A stretch of 53,391 bases of DNA from Deltaproteobacteria bacterium (GTDB lineage: Bacteria; Myxococcota_A; Polyangia; JAAYKL01). Below, one piece after another: positions 27,670-35,430 of this stretch; the stretch's first letter is position 1; each line of letters starts with the position of its first letter. The DNA is taken from NCBI GenBank assembly GCA_030595125.1, contig JAUVDV010000032.1, positions 1-53,391 of the forward strand, given 5' to 3'. The position numbers and the translations under genes were made by a program. The notes beneath the pieces were generated by a model. It saw nothing but the letters and a program-made list of their open reading frames with translations, searched no databases and was not told the DNA's origin.

Positions 27670-28314
27670 ATGCTCGACGGCACGGGTTCGGGACTTCCCG
27701 CCATTCATCTCTTAAGAAATTTTAGTCTTGTTGCAATAGCCGTCGTCGCCGGGATCCTCATGGCGGCTTGCGGTTTCACGCGGCCTGTTACACCCAAGCC
27801 CGTTGAAACTGGCGATTCCATGGACACCACCCTCGGACCGGGGGACGTGTTCGATATCCGTGTTTACGACGAGAAGGAGTTGACCGACACATTCAAGGTG
27901 GCTTCGGACGGCACCATCGAATATCCACTCCTTGGGACCGTTTCAGTGGACCGCTTGACCCCCACCGAGGTCACGAAGCTTCTTGAGCAGCTGCTCATCG
28001 ATGGAGATTTTCTAAAAAAACCTCATGTGTCGGTACTGGTGAAGGAATACAACAGCAAAAAAGTGTCGATCTTCGGGCAAGTCAAAAAACCCGGTACTTT
28101 CCCGTACCAGGAAGGTATGAGCGTGGTGGAGGCTATCTCCCTGTCTGGCGGGTTCACCTCAATGGCCCGTGCCAACGAAACAACCGTCACCAGGGTAGTG
28201 AACGGCGAAGAGAAGCAGTTCACGGTGCCGGTAGAGGCCATTGGACAGGGAAAGGCATCCAACTTCATCCTTCGTCCGGGTGACATCCTCTTTATCCCCG
28301 AGCGAGTCTTCTGA
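27670..28314 (+). CDS. Wza-like polysaccharide export lipoprotein (SLBB)
   Basis: This 214-residue outer-membrane lipoprotein (lipobox in ILMAAC) has the polysaccharide-export domain (LGPGDVFDIRVYDEKELTDTF, about residues 53-130) followed by one SLBB domain (KVSIFGQVKKPGTFPYQEGM, about 135-210) ending in RPGDILFIPERVF. Such proteins form the export pore or channel adaptor for capsular and exopolysaccharides. It abuts the barrel gene without a gap, so the two should be coexpressed. No polymerase, flippase, tyrosine kinase or glycosyltransferase gene is nearby, so the export partners must be elsewhere. Confidence 0.93.
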   Translation: MLDGTGSGLPAIHLLRNFSLVAIAVVAGILMAACGFTRPVTPKPVETGDSMDTTLGPGDVFDIRVYDEKELTDTFKVASDGTIEYPLLGTVSVDRLTPTEVTKLLEQLLIDGDFLKKPHVSVLVKEYNSKKVSIFGQVKKPGTFPYQEGMSVVEAISLSGGFTSMARANETTVTRVVNGEEKQFTVPVEAIGQGKASNFILRPGDILFIPERVF

Positions 28315-28337
28315 GCAGGCAATTTCATGGGTATGTG

Positions 28338-28366
28338 TTGACCTTGCGGATAGTGTAGCATACAGT
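28338..28366 (+). promoter_or_regulatory. putative sigma-70 promoter
   Basis: TTGACC (28338-28343) and TACAGT (28361-28366) are exactly 17 bases apart, about 55 bases upstream of the ATG at 28421. It is the best promoter match in the window and would drive the small regulator gene and possibly the hydrolase. Confidence 0.6.
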
Positions 28367-28420
28367 ATCCATTGTAGGGTAAAGTAGTACAATTCATCCC
28401 ATCATGGAGGGAGTTTTCAG

Positions 28421-28612
28421 ATGTCAAAAAGCGACAAACGAAAGCAAAGCCTGTATTTCCCCGAGGCAATGCTCAATGAGATAACCGCCGAGGCAAACCG
28501 TCAGGATCGTTCCCTGTCCTGGATCGTGCAGAAAGCATGGAAGATCGCCCGCAAGGATATCATGAAGTACCCATCCGTAAACGAACCGGATGAGATAGAC
28601 TCAAAACCCTGA
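28421..28612 (+). CDS. small ribbon-helix-helix-like protein
   Basis: This 63-residue basic protein starts KSDKRKQSLYFPEAMLNEI, a strand followed by a helix typical of ribbon-helix-helix DNA-binding proteins, with a second helix at RSLSWIVQKAWKIARKDI. Small proteins of this pattern recur in Myxococcota genomes. GGAGGG lies upstream of the ATG, and the promoter at 28338-28366 precedes it. No toxin partner is adjacent; the next gene is a hydrolase 13 bases away. Confidence 0.8.
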   Translation: MSKSDKRKQSLYFPEAMLNEITAEANRQDRSLSWIVQKAWKIARKDIMKYPSVNEPDEIDSKP

Positions 28613-28625
28613 CGCGCCAAGAACC

Positions 28626-29501
28626 TTGCAGAGGTTCAGATACCAGTCGTTGCAGGAAAGGTCGGTTCGCGGTACGGACGGAACCAGGATCTTCTACGAG
28701 CGCGGTGGCGTCGGGACACCGTTGTTGTTCTGTGATGGGTTGCTCTGTGAAGGTCATATCTGGAAATATCTGATCCCAGCCCTTCAATCCGGTCACGATT
28801 GCCTGCACTGGAACTACCCGGGCCACGGATCGTCCCAGGATCCATCGTACTGGGCCGATCTGTCCATTGAAAGACTCGCGGACGACGCCGCCATCGTTAT
28901 CGATCACGCCGGGGTAAAAGACGTCACCGTTGTGGGACACAGCCTTGGCGTTCAGGTCGCGCTGGAGTTGTGGCACAGACACAGGGAATTGATCTCCGGC
29001 CTGGTGCTCCTGTGCGGCTCTCCGGGGCGAATAATCGAAAGCTTCCACGAAAGCGCAATCCTCGGGTATATGGTGCCGCTTTTCGACGTGATCACTCGGT
29101 TTCTCCCGAATCTGGCTTCCAGGGCGTGGCGCTCGCTCCCAACGGACTGGATACTGCGAACAACTCTGCGATCCCGCGAAGTTAACGATCGCCTCATCCG
29201 GGCGCCGGATCTGGCCGAGTATGTTGCCAGGATGAACAGGGTAGACATCAGGATCGGGCTGCACATCCTGGAAGGAGCGGGACACCACGACGCGACCCCC
29301 TATCTTTCGGAAATAGACGTTCCCACGCTGGTCATAGCAGGTGAAGAGGATAGTTTTACACCTTCGAGGCGATCCAGCCTGATGGCCTCAACCATACCGG
29401 ACGCGCAACTGATGATGGTACCGGGAGGGACTCATTCCCTTCCCCTCGAACAGCCGGATCTTGTCATCCTGAGGGTCAGACGCTTTCTCAACGAGCGATA
29501 A
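28626..29501 (+). CDS. alpha/beta-hydrolase fold protein
   Basis: This cytoplasmic hydrolase of up to 291 residues has a complete serine-hydrolase triad: Ser106 in GHSLG, Asp242 in AGEEDSFTP and His270 in GGTHSLPLE, with the oxyanion-strand region LLFCDGLLCEG and a helical lid at about 135-215. The substrate could be an ester, lactone or other acyl compound; the sequence does not say. The open frame starts at TTG 28626 with a poor ribosome site; TTG 28650 is also possible. Its stop touches the convergent helicase stop with no gap. Confidence 0.88.
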   Translation: MQRFRYQSLQERSVRGTDGTRIFYERGGVGTPLLFCDGLLCEGHIWKYLIPALQSGHDCLHWNYPGHGSSQDPSYWADLSIERLADDAAIVIDHAGVKDVTVVGHSLGVQVALELWHRHRELISGLVLLCGSPGRIIESFHESAILGYMVPLFDVITRFLPNLASRAWRSLPTDWILRTTLRSREVNDRLIRAPDLAEYVARMNRVDIRIGLHILEGAGHHDATPYLSEIDVPTLVIAGEEDSFTPSRRSSLMASTIPDAQLMMVPGGTHSLPLEQPDLVILRVRRFLNER

Positions 29502-31433
29502 TCAAACTGCCCGAACCGCCGCCCACCACTTCTCGACATCGCCTATCAGATCGGCGCGATGGCATTTGGGAAGTGATTTGAGGAGGGTTGCTCCATAGCC
29601 CATGGTGAGTAATCGTTGATCCATTATCGCGACCACCCCGTGATCATCTCGAGTTCTGATCAGCCTTCCAAACCCCTGTTTCAGAGCCAGCGCAGCTTGT
29701 GGAACCTGATAATCGGTAAAAGGAGTCTTGCCGGCTTCCTTCAGACGATCGATACGGGCGGCGACCACCGGATCGCCCGGCGATGCGAAGGGCAGTTTGT
29801 CTATTATGACAAGCCGCAGCGCATCTCCTGGAAGATCCACCCCTTGCCAGAAGCTAGTTGTGGCGACGAGGACCGAGGATCTCTCCTGCATGAATCGGGA
29901 TGTGAGAACCGACTTTGGCGCGTCTCCCTGAATAAGGAGCGGCCCCGGCACCCTGCCGATGAGATTTGCGTGGATGGCGCGCATGTTTTTGACGGATGTG
30001 CACAGCAAAAGCGCTCCGCCACCGGTTATTGCCACCAACCGTGTCACCTCGTTCGACACGTGAGAGGCGAAGTCGGGATCTCGCGGATCGGGAAACCCGG
30101 ACGGAACGTAGAGCACAACTTGTTTTTCATAGTCGAACGGCGCTGCAAGGGACAGTTCGTCCGCATCGAAATCTATTCCCAATCTGGAGCGCAAGAATTC
30201 GAAGTTCCCTCCCGTGGAAAGCGTCGCGCTGGTCAGCACGACGGAAGGGATGGAAAAGAGCACACCACGCCGAAAGAAGTCGGAAATGTCGATGGGTGAG
30301 GCGCCGAGCACCACGGAACGCTGTCGCGTCTCTATCCAGTGAACGTAGCTTCGCGAGTCCCCTTCGATGACATCCGCAAGATCGCTGCGAACCTCGGTGA
30401 TTCGAACGGCGCAGTGATCGACCGCCTGATCACGGCCTTTCAGCGAGTGAAGGGACATCTCCACTGCTTCGAGGGCCGAATCGAGCTTGTGGTAAATCTG
30501 AATGACCTCCATCGGGATCTCGCGTATTGCGAGGTGGTGTCGCCCCTGCTGCTCGTCCCTGAACGCCAGGAACATCGCGGAAGTTTCGGCGCGCGCGTAT
30601 TTCACGAGGTTGGGGCGTCTCGTCTCATTGGGGTCCTCGTTGAATCGTGCGTTTTTCACCGAGTTCATCGTATCGGTCATGAGGCGATCAATCCGACCGG
30701 ATGATATCTTGATGCTAAAGAATTCGGTGGCGATATCCTCGATCAGATGTGCCTCATCGAAGATTACCGCATCGTGGTCGGGCAGAACGGAGCCGCCCTG
30801 GAGCCGGGTGGCCAGATCCGCAAAATAGAGGTGATGGTTGACGACGATGATACGTGCCCGCCTGGCTGCTTCTCTCGCCATCGTCAGATGACAATCAGAA
30901 TGGAAAGGGCACTTCTGGCCGATCCTCGTCTCGCGGGTAGAGCACACTTCTCGCCAGAGAGGTGAATCGTCACTGAGCCCCTCGACCTCCATGCGATCGC
31001 CGGTCAGCGTTGTGCGAGACCATTGTTCGAGCCGGTTCACGTCATTGGAATCGTGAGCCAGGACACGAGGGGATCGAAGGAAGTTTTGGAATCTTCGAAC
31101 ACAAAGGTAGTTCTCCTGACCCTTCAGATAGGTTGCCTGTGCGGATATGCCCAGCGCCTCCTCGAGAAAGGCCAGATCCTTGGAAAAAATCTGTTCCTGC
31201 AGATTTCTGGTACCGGTGGAGATCACAACGCGTTTCGAAGAGAGGATCGCCGGAATCAGGTAAGCGAGTGTCTTTCCCGTGCCGGTGCCGGCTTCGGCGA
31301 GGAGCACCCCGTCGCCCATCACTGTTTTTTCGACTGCCGCCGCCATCTCAATCTGCGAACCGCGACTTTCGAACTTCGACAGCTTCCTGGAGATGGGTCC
31401 CAACGGCCCGAAAATGTCCGTCACTTCGGTCAA
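29502..31433 (-). CDS. DinG/XPD-family ATP-dependent DNA helicase
   Basis: This 643-residue superfamily 2 helicase has Walker A (AEAGTGTGKTLAY, about residues 46-58), the DEAH box (VIFDEAHLIED) and C-terminal motifs (ATTSFWQGVDLPGDALR and QGFGRLIRTRDDHG). Four cysteines between motifs I and II (YLCVRRF, VCSTRE, KCPFHSDC) match the iron-sulfur domain of DinG/YoaA/XPD enzymes. Such helicases resolve R-loops, forks or quadruplexes. It starts at TTG 31433, overlapping the preceding small gene (TTGA), with no strong ribosome site, which suggests translational coupling. Confidence 0.94.
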   Translation of the reverse strand: MTEVTDIFGPLGPISRKLSKFESRGSQIEMAAAVEKTVMGDGVLLAEAGTGTGKTLAYLIPAILSSKRVVISTGTRNLQEQIFSKDLAFLEEALGISAQATYLKGQENYLCVRRFQNFLRSPRVLAHDSNDVNRLEQWSRTTLTGDRMEVEGLSDDSPLWREVCSTRETRIGQKCPFHSDCHLTMAREAARRARIIVVNHHLYFADLATRLQGGSVLPDHDAVIFDEAHLIEDIATEFFSIKISSGRIDRLMTDTMNSVKNARFNEDPNETRRPNLVKYARAETSAMFLAFRDEQQGRHHLAIREIPMEVIQIYHKLDSALEAVEMSLHSLKGRDQAVDHCAVRITEVRSDLADVIEGDSRSYVHWIETRQRSVVLGASPIDISDFFRRGVLFSIPSVVLTSATLSTGGNFEFLRSRLGIDFDADELSLAAPFDYEKQVVLYVPSGFPDPRDPDFASHVSNEVTRLVAITGGGALLLCTSVKNMRAIHANLIGRVPGPLLIQGDAPKSVLTSRFMQERSSVLVATTSFWQGVDLPGDALRLVIIDKLPFASPGDPVVAARIDRLKEAGKTPFTDYQVPQAALALKQGFGRLIRTRDDHGVVAIMDQRLLTMGYGATLLKSLPKCHRADLIGDVEKWWAAVRAV

Positions 31434-31663
31434 AAGACGTACTGGATGATGAGATAGGCAAGCAGGCAGAACGTGATAACAAAGACCCCGGTGGAGATCG
31501 GATCGATACCTGTGGCCCTCAGGATTTTTCGTGCTTCTCGCTTCGCCTCTTGTGTCAGCGTGTCGTTCGAGATCAACTGCCTGGCGTGTGCGCGAGCGGA
31601 CTTGAAATCGCCCTTTTCGTAGTAACGCTTCGCGGCCTCGAGTTTTTCTTGCGCATTGTCCAC
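31430..31663 (-). CDS. small membrane protein coupled to the helicase
   Basis: This 77-residue protein has a TPR-like helical N-terminus (EKLEAAKRYYEKGDFKSARAHA), a short basic linker and one C-terminal membrane helix (STGVFVITFCLLAYLIIQYV), so it is probably tail-anchored in the inner membrane. The start is GTG 31663. Its stop overlaps the helicase start by four bases. Function unknown; the first gene of the pair. Confidence 0.72.
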   Translation of the reverse strand: MDNAQEKLEAAKRYYEKGDFKSARAHARQLISNDTLTQEAKREARKILRATGIDPISTGVFVITFCLLAYLIIQYVF

Positions 31664-31762
31664 GACCTGGATTCTAGAGCCCTTCGCGCGAGCAGGTCAA
31701 TTATCGTTGTGAACACTTTGTTCATTGTGGTACGTGACGATTACGTTCTTTTTCATTTTTTT

Positions 31763-31928
31763 CGCTGCATGGACAAGGGCGAAATACCTTCGCCCTGGGA
31801 AGCCGGTTGGAAACCGGCGCGGCCCCCGCCACTGTATCCGGGGACGAAAGCGGCACTGCCACTAGATCGAAAGATCCGGGAAGGCGTCGCAAGTAGGTCG
31901 ATCCGGGAGCCAGGAGACCTGTTCAGCG
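31763..31928 (+). ncRNA. cobalamin (B12) riboswitch
   Basis: The RNA shows the conserved features of the cobalamin riboswitch class. A closing stem pairs CGCTG (31763-31767) with CAGCG (31924-31928). Inside are GGGAAGCCGG with its partner CCGGC (31797-31819), the GCCACTGT box (31828-31835) and the CACTGCCACT box (31854-31863), GGGAAGG (31878-31884), and GAGCCAGGAGACCTG (31907-31921). The aptamer is followed by about 150 bases of leader before the ATG at 32082. The 418-base gap holds no other gene. This class normally represses B12 uptake or synthesis genes when cobalamin is plentiful; here the only downstream gene is a lipoprotein. Confidence 0.93.
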
Positions 31929-32081
31929 GCACCTCTAGTCTACGGGGTGTAAGACTTCACGGTTCCCTGACACGCGGTCTATTCGAAGCGTGTTCGAAGC
32001 TTGCCTCCGGACGTGGGGAGAATCGCTCATCGCCCGGGTCGGGGCGAGAGCTTATTCAAGGGGAGCCAAGAGGTAAGAGTC

Positions 32082-32690
32082 ATGAAAAAGTCAATTATTG
32101 GGATGCTGGTCATCATGGGGGTTCTCGTGCTGCCGTGCGCGTGCTCGGACGATGACGACACGGACGCAGGGATCGACGGCGGGGCAACCGACACGGACAC
32201 TGACACCGACACTGATACCGACACAGACACTGATACCGACACCGATACCGACACTGATACCGACACCGACACTGACACTGACACCGATACCGACACGGAT
32301 GCCGATGCCGGAGCTCTTGCAATCATCGGGAGCTATACGGAGAGCTGGGGCGCCACTCACGAGATCACCGCCGCCAGCTGGACGACGGTTTTTCCGCCGT
32401 ACGAAGACGCGGGGCCCACGACCAGCAAGTGCCATATCGAGGTATACGACAACGCAATAGGGTACCTGACGGCCCAGAACGACAGCGTGGACAGCTACCA
32501 CCCGGACCTGTGGTCCCGGTACGACTGGGTCCATGACAGCCAGGCGGACGGCGGGGTGGGCCTCTATTACTGCCAGGTGGAGTACGCAGCCGCTGACGAG
32601 GCCACGGCCGCCGCCAATACGTCGGCGGACCACGGTGATATTTCGGGAGGTTGCAACGGTTTTTCCTGGGCGCAGCTGATCTCAGACTAG
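32082..32690 (+). CDS. TD-linker lipoprotein under B12 riboswitch control
   Basis: This 202-residue lipoprotein has the signal MKKSIIGMLVIMGVLVLPCAC with a plausible lipobox ending in C, an Asp-rich patch, then 19 consecutive Thr-Asp pairs (residues 36-73) acting as a negatively charged spacer. The C-terminal domain (about 78-202) is compact, with GSYTESWGATHEITAASW near its start, three cysteines (SKCHIEV, YYCQVEY, GGCNGFSW) and many aromatics. I recognise no family. AGAGG lies upstream of the ATG. Control by a cobalamin riboswitch and display on a long spacer suggest a surface corrinoid-capture protein or an uptake accessory; this is inference. Its end overlaps the convergent gene by nine bases. 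Confidence 0.88.
   Translation: MKKSIIGMLVIMGVLVLPCACSDDDDTDAGIDGGATDTDTDTDTDTDTDTDTDTDTDTDTDTDTDTDTDTDTDADAGALAIIGSYTESWGATHEITAASWTTVFPPYEDAGPTTSKCHIEVYDNAIGYLTAQNDSVDSYHPDLWSRYDWVHDSQADGGVGLYYCQVEYAAADEATAAANTSADHGDISGGCNGFSWAQLISD
32187..32300 (+). repeat. Thr-Asp dipeptide repeat tract
   Basis: A 114-base hexanucleotide repeat (ACNGAY units) encodes 19 Thr-Asp pairs inside the riboswitch-controlled lipoprotein. Codons alternate irregularly between synonyms (ACC/ACT/ACA, GAC/GAT), which lowers slippage compared with a perfect repeat. Confidence 0.95.
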
Positions 32691-32945
32691 CTTCTCGAGG
32701 ATTTCCCGATGGCTTTTGTCCAGGTTGTGCAGCCTGACAGATATTGCAAAGGCGCCGTCGCTAAGACGCTTCAGCTTGACGATCTTGCCGTGGAACGTCC
32801 TGACGCCTGCATTGTCATCAGAAAACTCGAATCGCACCCGGGAGCCCGGGGGTAAACCCGCCGGGCAGGAAAGCACGGCCATGCCGTCGTGGTAGTCGAT
32901 GAGCATCTTTGTTTCGAGATGGCGCTCGGTGATGTTACTACTCAT
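32682..32945 (-). CDS. PilZ-like small protein
   Basis: This 87-residue protein begins ERHLETKMLIDYHDG and has a beta-rich core with PPGSRVRFEFSD and FHGKIVKLKRLSDGAFAISVRL, a pattern like the beta barrel of PilZ domains. The RxxxR and DxSxxG motifs that bind cyclic di-GMP are not evident, so it would be a degenerate or non-binding PilZ at best. Its ATG overlaps the smpB stop (ATGA), and its 3' end overlaps the convergent lipoprotein by nine bases. Confidence 0.65.
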   Translation of the reverse strand: MSSNITERHLETKMLIDYHDGMAVLSCPAGLPPGSRVRFEFSDDNAGVRTFHGKIVKLKRLSDGAFAISVRLHNLDKSHREILEKLV

Positions 32946-33415
32946 CGACCCCTCTTATCCGATGCGGCTTCTCGCATTTCCCTGCGCTCGTCCTTCAAAC
33001 GAATCTGGGCGCGGTGATCGTATTGCTTCTTCCCCCTGGCCAGCCCAACGAGCACCTTGGCCCAGCCGTTCTTGAAGTAGATCTCCAGCGGAACCAGCGT
33101 GTATCCGCGTTCTTTTATCTTGACCCCGAGCTTCTCGATGATCCGCTTTTGCATCAGGAGCTTTCGCTCTCTCTTGGGCTCGTGGTTGAAGTGAGTCGCG
33201 TTGTCGTATGACGTGATGTGCGTGCCCACGAGAAAGAACTCTCCCAGTCGGTACGTGACATATGAGTCTGTGAGATCGGCCTTGCCCTGGCGCAGGGATT
33301 TAACCTCGGTTCCGACAAGGACGAGACCGGCCTCGAAGGTGTCCTCGATGTTATAGTCGCGCCTGGCTCTGCGGTTGCGACAGACTATCTTTTCGCCGCT
33401 TCTATCCACACCCAT
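32942..33415 (-). CDS. smpB: SsrA-binding protein SmpB
   Basis: SmpB binds tmRNA and delivers it to stalled ribosomes. The 157 residues show the family landmarks: KIVCRNRRARRDYNIEDTFEAGLVL, GTEVKSLRQGKADLTDSYV, YTLVPLEIYFKNGWAKVLVGLARGKKQYD and the basic tail. ATG 33415 (MGVDRSGEK) is chosen because it gives the usual SmpB N-terminus; the frame opens earlier at TTG 33439. It overlaps the PilZ-like gene by four bases. No tmRNA gene was seen nearby. Confidence 0.96.
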   Translation of the reverse strand: MGVDRSGEKIVCRNRRARRDYNIEDTFEAGLVLVGTEVKSLRQGKADLTDSYVTYRLGEFFLVGTHITSYDNATHFNHEPKRERKLLMQKRIIEKLGVKIKERGYTLVPLEIYFKNGWAKVLVGLARGKKQYDHRAQIRLKDERREMREAASDKRGR

Positions 33416-33454
33416 GATGCGTTCTTTTAGCTCGAACAATATTGTAAAGGCAAC

Positions 33455-34186
33455 CTAAGACGCCCTTGCCAGGGAAAGCACATCCACCCTGCGGGCGCCC
33501 GCCGAGACCAGAGCTCTCGCGGCTGCTCGTACGGTGGCGGTGGTTGTGACAACATCGTCGACAAGAAGCACTCGCGTGCCTGTCAGGCGCGAAGTTGAGT
33601 TGGCCGTAAAAGCGCCCCGAAGGCGCTTGAGGCGTTGCGCCCGATTCAGGCCCGCTTGCGGCATGGCCTCACCTGTTCTCCGCAACGTGGTGGTGTCCAG
33701 GGGCACACGGTAGACCGCAGCGGCGTGCCGGGCAAGCAGGGCTGACTGATTGAATCCCCGCTGTCGCAACCGGGAGGGGTGGCTGGGAACAGGGATCACC
33801 ACATCCGGAGTGGCGAGGGGAACCCCGTCCCGGCCAAAAAACAGTCTTCCCAGCTGAGTGCTGAGCCAGGGCGCCGGCCGGTACTTGAATCGTAGAATAG
33901 CTTGCTTGAGGGCCCCGCCGTACAGAAAAGGCGCATAGGAACTCGAAAACGCGGGTCTGTCGGCCAGGCAATGCCCGCAGAGGTGGTCCTTGCCGGCTCC
34001 GTCGAAAGTCAGGCCACATTTGGGACAGCGCGGCGATTCGGCAGGAACCAGCGATTCGATGCAGACGGGGCAGAAGGCGGCGTAAACGGAATCACCGCCG
34101 GCAAGCGTAACAAAGCTATCGCAGGCCACGCACCGCGGAACCCACAACAGGTCAGCCAGCGCGCTCAAAATTCGTGTCGGAGCCAT
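33455..34186 (-). CDS. ComF-family phosphoribosyltransferase-like protein
   Basis: This 243-residue protein has the ComF layout: an N-terminal double zinc-ribbon with cysteine pairs (CVAC, CPVC, CPKC, CGHC, about residues 18-73) and a C-terminal PRTase domain with the PRPP-binding motif VLLVDDVVTTTATVRAAA (about 205-222). ComF proteins take part in DNA uptake in competent bacteria, although many genomes keep the gene without clear competence. It lies about 40 bases upstream of smpB and is divergent from the small membrane protein gene at 34265. Confidence 0.92.
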   Translation of the reverse strand: MAPTRILSALADLLWVPRCVACDSFVTLAGGDSVYAAFCPVCIESLVPAESPRCPKCGLTFDGAGKDHLCGHCLADRPAFSSSYAPFLYGGALKQAILRFKYRPAPWLSTQLGRLFFGRDGVPLATPDVVIPVPSHPSRLRQRGFNQSALLARHAAAVYRVPLDTTTLRRTGEAMPQAGLNRAQRLKRLRGAFTANSTSRLTGTRVLLVDDVVTTTATVRAAARALVSAGARRVDVLSLARAS

Positions 34187-34264
34187 TGTCCCAATGTAAT
34201 CGGTCGTTCGAGGGAAAAGTTGCGGACTATTTTCTCTTTTCTTAAGAAATCTACACGTGCGATA

Positions 34265-34681
34265 ATGTCTTTCATGAGATCCTCGGTTTGCATCATCGTG
34301 TTTCTCGGAGTGGTCGTCGCGGCTCTCCCTGTATCCGCATCAGAAAATGCGAGCGAATCGGCGGATGGTGTTGTCGTAGAAAACGAGGGCCCGACAGGAA
34401 GACATTTCCGCCTCAAGGACCCGGAGCCGGCACTTTCCACCGACGAGATAATCAAAAACGTGCGGCTCCAGAACTGGGGTCACGGCCTTTTGGGCGCGGG
34501 GCTCGGACTCATCCTGGGCGGAATAGCGCTCATCGAGGTGGATCCCTGGGGCGGTATTGGGCTTGGCGGGTTCATCACCGTCGGCGCAGGGATAGCCGTA
34601 TGGACCGTGAGCATGTTTCTGCTGGGGTTCTCCCGACCGGTGCACGATAAGGTGGTTCCCGTTTCAACCCAACTCCAATAA
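34265..34681 (+). CDS. small secreted/membrane protein of unknown function
   Basis: This protein of about 138 residues has an N-terminal signal (SVCIIVFLGVVVAALPVSASE), a short polar region, and two Gly-rich hydrophobic helices (HGLLGAGLGLILGGIALIEV and GLGGFITVGAGIAVWTVSMFLLGF) forming a hairpin. ATG 34265 or 34274 could be the start; neither has a strong ribosome site. It overlaps the convergent downstream gene by 18 bases at the 3' end. Family unknown. Confidence 0.7.
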   Translation: MSFMRSSVCIIVFLGVVVAALPVSASENASESADGVVVENEGPTGRHFRLKDPEPALSTDEIIKNVRLQNWGHGLLGAGLGLILGGIALIEVDPWGGIGLGGFITVGAGIAVWTVSMFLLGFSRPVHDKVVPVSTQLQ

Positions 34682-35416
34682 CGCAGCGGCACACTCCCTG
34701 ATCTCCGCTGGAAGGCGATTGTCAGCGACCACCTGCGCAACATCCGAGGCGGTGAGCCCCGGAATCAGGGATACGCCGATGGACGAGGTGAGGCCCGGGT
34801 TGTTTACCAGGGCGAAAGCCACCCTCCTCCTCATCCTCCACTTGGTGTTGAATGCGATTTGAGCGAGCACCGTCGCCGGAATCATTCGTCTCGCGGCGAT
34901 CCGAACTACATCGTCCTCGGTTAACTTGGGATTCCCAAGGAGCTTGATCGCGACCGCAGGGTGGGGATCGAGCATCGCCATCTCTACCACCCGTCGACTG
35001 GGCGTCGAGGCCAGGGCCTTTCGCTCACCCAAGCTCAGAGGGCGCTCCGATCCGTAGTCCGGGACCTCTGCGTCGTCGTCCTCGAAGTCGGTCATGGTCG
35101 GTTGGACGAGAAACAAAAGAGTGAGCCTGTCTCCTTGCGCAACGGCCGCCTCCCGGGTGTGGGTCCTGTGCTCCTCTGGCCAGTGGTCCTTCGCGATCGA
35201 AAGAAAGGCGGCATTGGAGGTAATAACGAAGCGATTCAGACGAATGCGAAAAGCGTTTGCCACAATGTTCGAAAAACAGGTTGTCGCCTCCTCCGGCGCG
35301 ATGTCCAAGATAGATCTGCCGAAGAATATCGTTCGCTGGACCCAATCGTCGAGAGACTCGATCCGCCTGGTTACCTTGTCGAGCCAGATGGACGGTTTGT
35401 CGATAGCGGGCATCAT
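34664..35416 (-). CDS. HEAT-like helical repeat protein
   Basis: This 250-residue soluble protein has a C-terminal half of short helix pairs with the recurring pattern LLGNPKLTEDDVVRIAARR and ALVNNPGLTSSIGVSLIPGL, like HEAT or leucine-rich-variant repeats. The N-terminal half contains WVQRTIFFGRSILDIAPEEA and a helical, charged region. No catalytic motif is visible. It follows the zinc-ribbon protein by 14 bases on the same strand, so the two probably form an operon. Confidence 0.78.
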   Translation of the reverse strand: MMPAIDKPSIWLDKVTRRIESLDDWVQRTIFFGRSILDIAPEEATTCFSNIVANAFRIRLNRFVITSNAAFLSIAKDHWPEEHRTHTREAAVAQGDRLTLLFLVQPTMTDFEDDDAEVPDYGSERPLSLGERKALASTPSRRVVEMAMLDPHPAVAIKLLGNPKLTEDDVVRIAARRMIPATVLAQIAFNTKWRMRRRVAFALVNNPGLTSSIGVSLIPGLTASDVAQVVADNRLPAEIRECAAALLELG

Positions 35417-35430
35417 TAGAAAGTGAGGCG

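Noticed and set aside
32187-32300. CRISPR-like or microsatellite array
   Set aside because: The six-base period lies fully inside a lipoprotein frame and encodes Thr-Asp pairs; there are no spacers.
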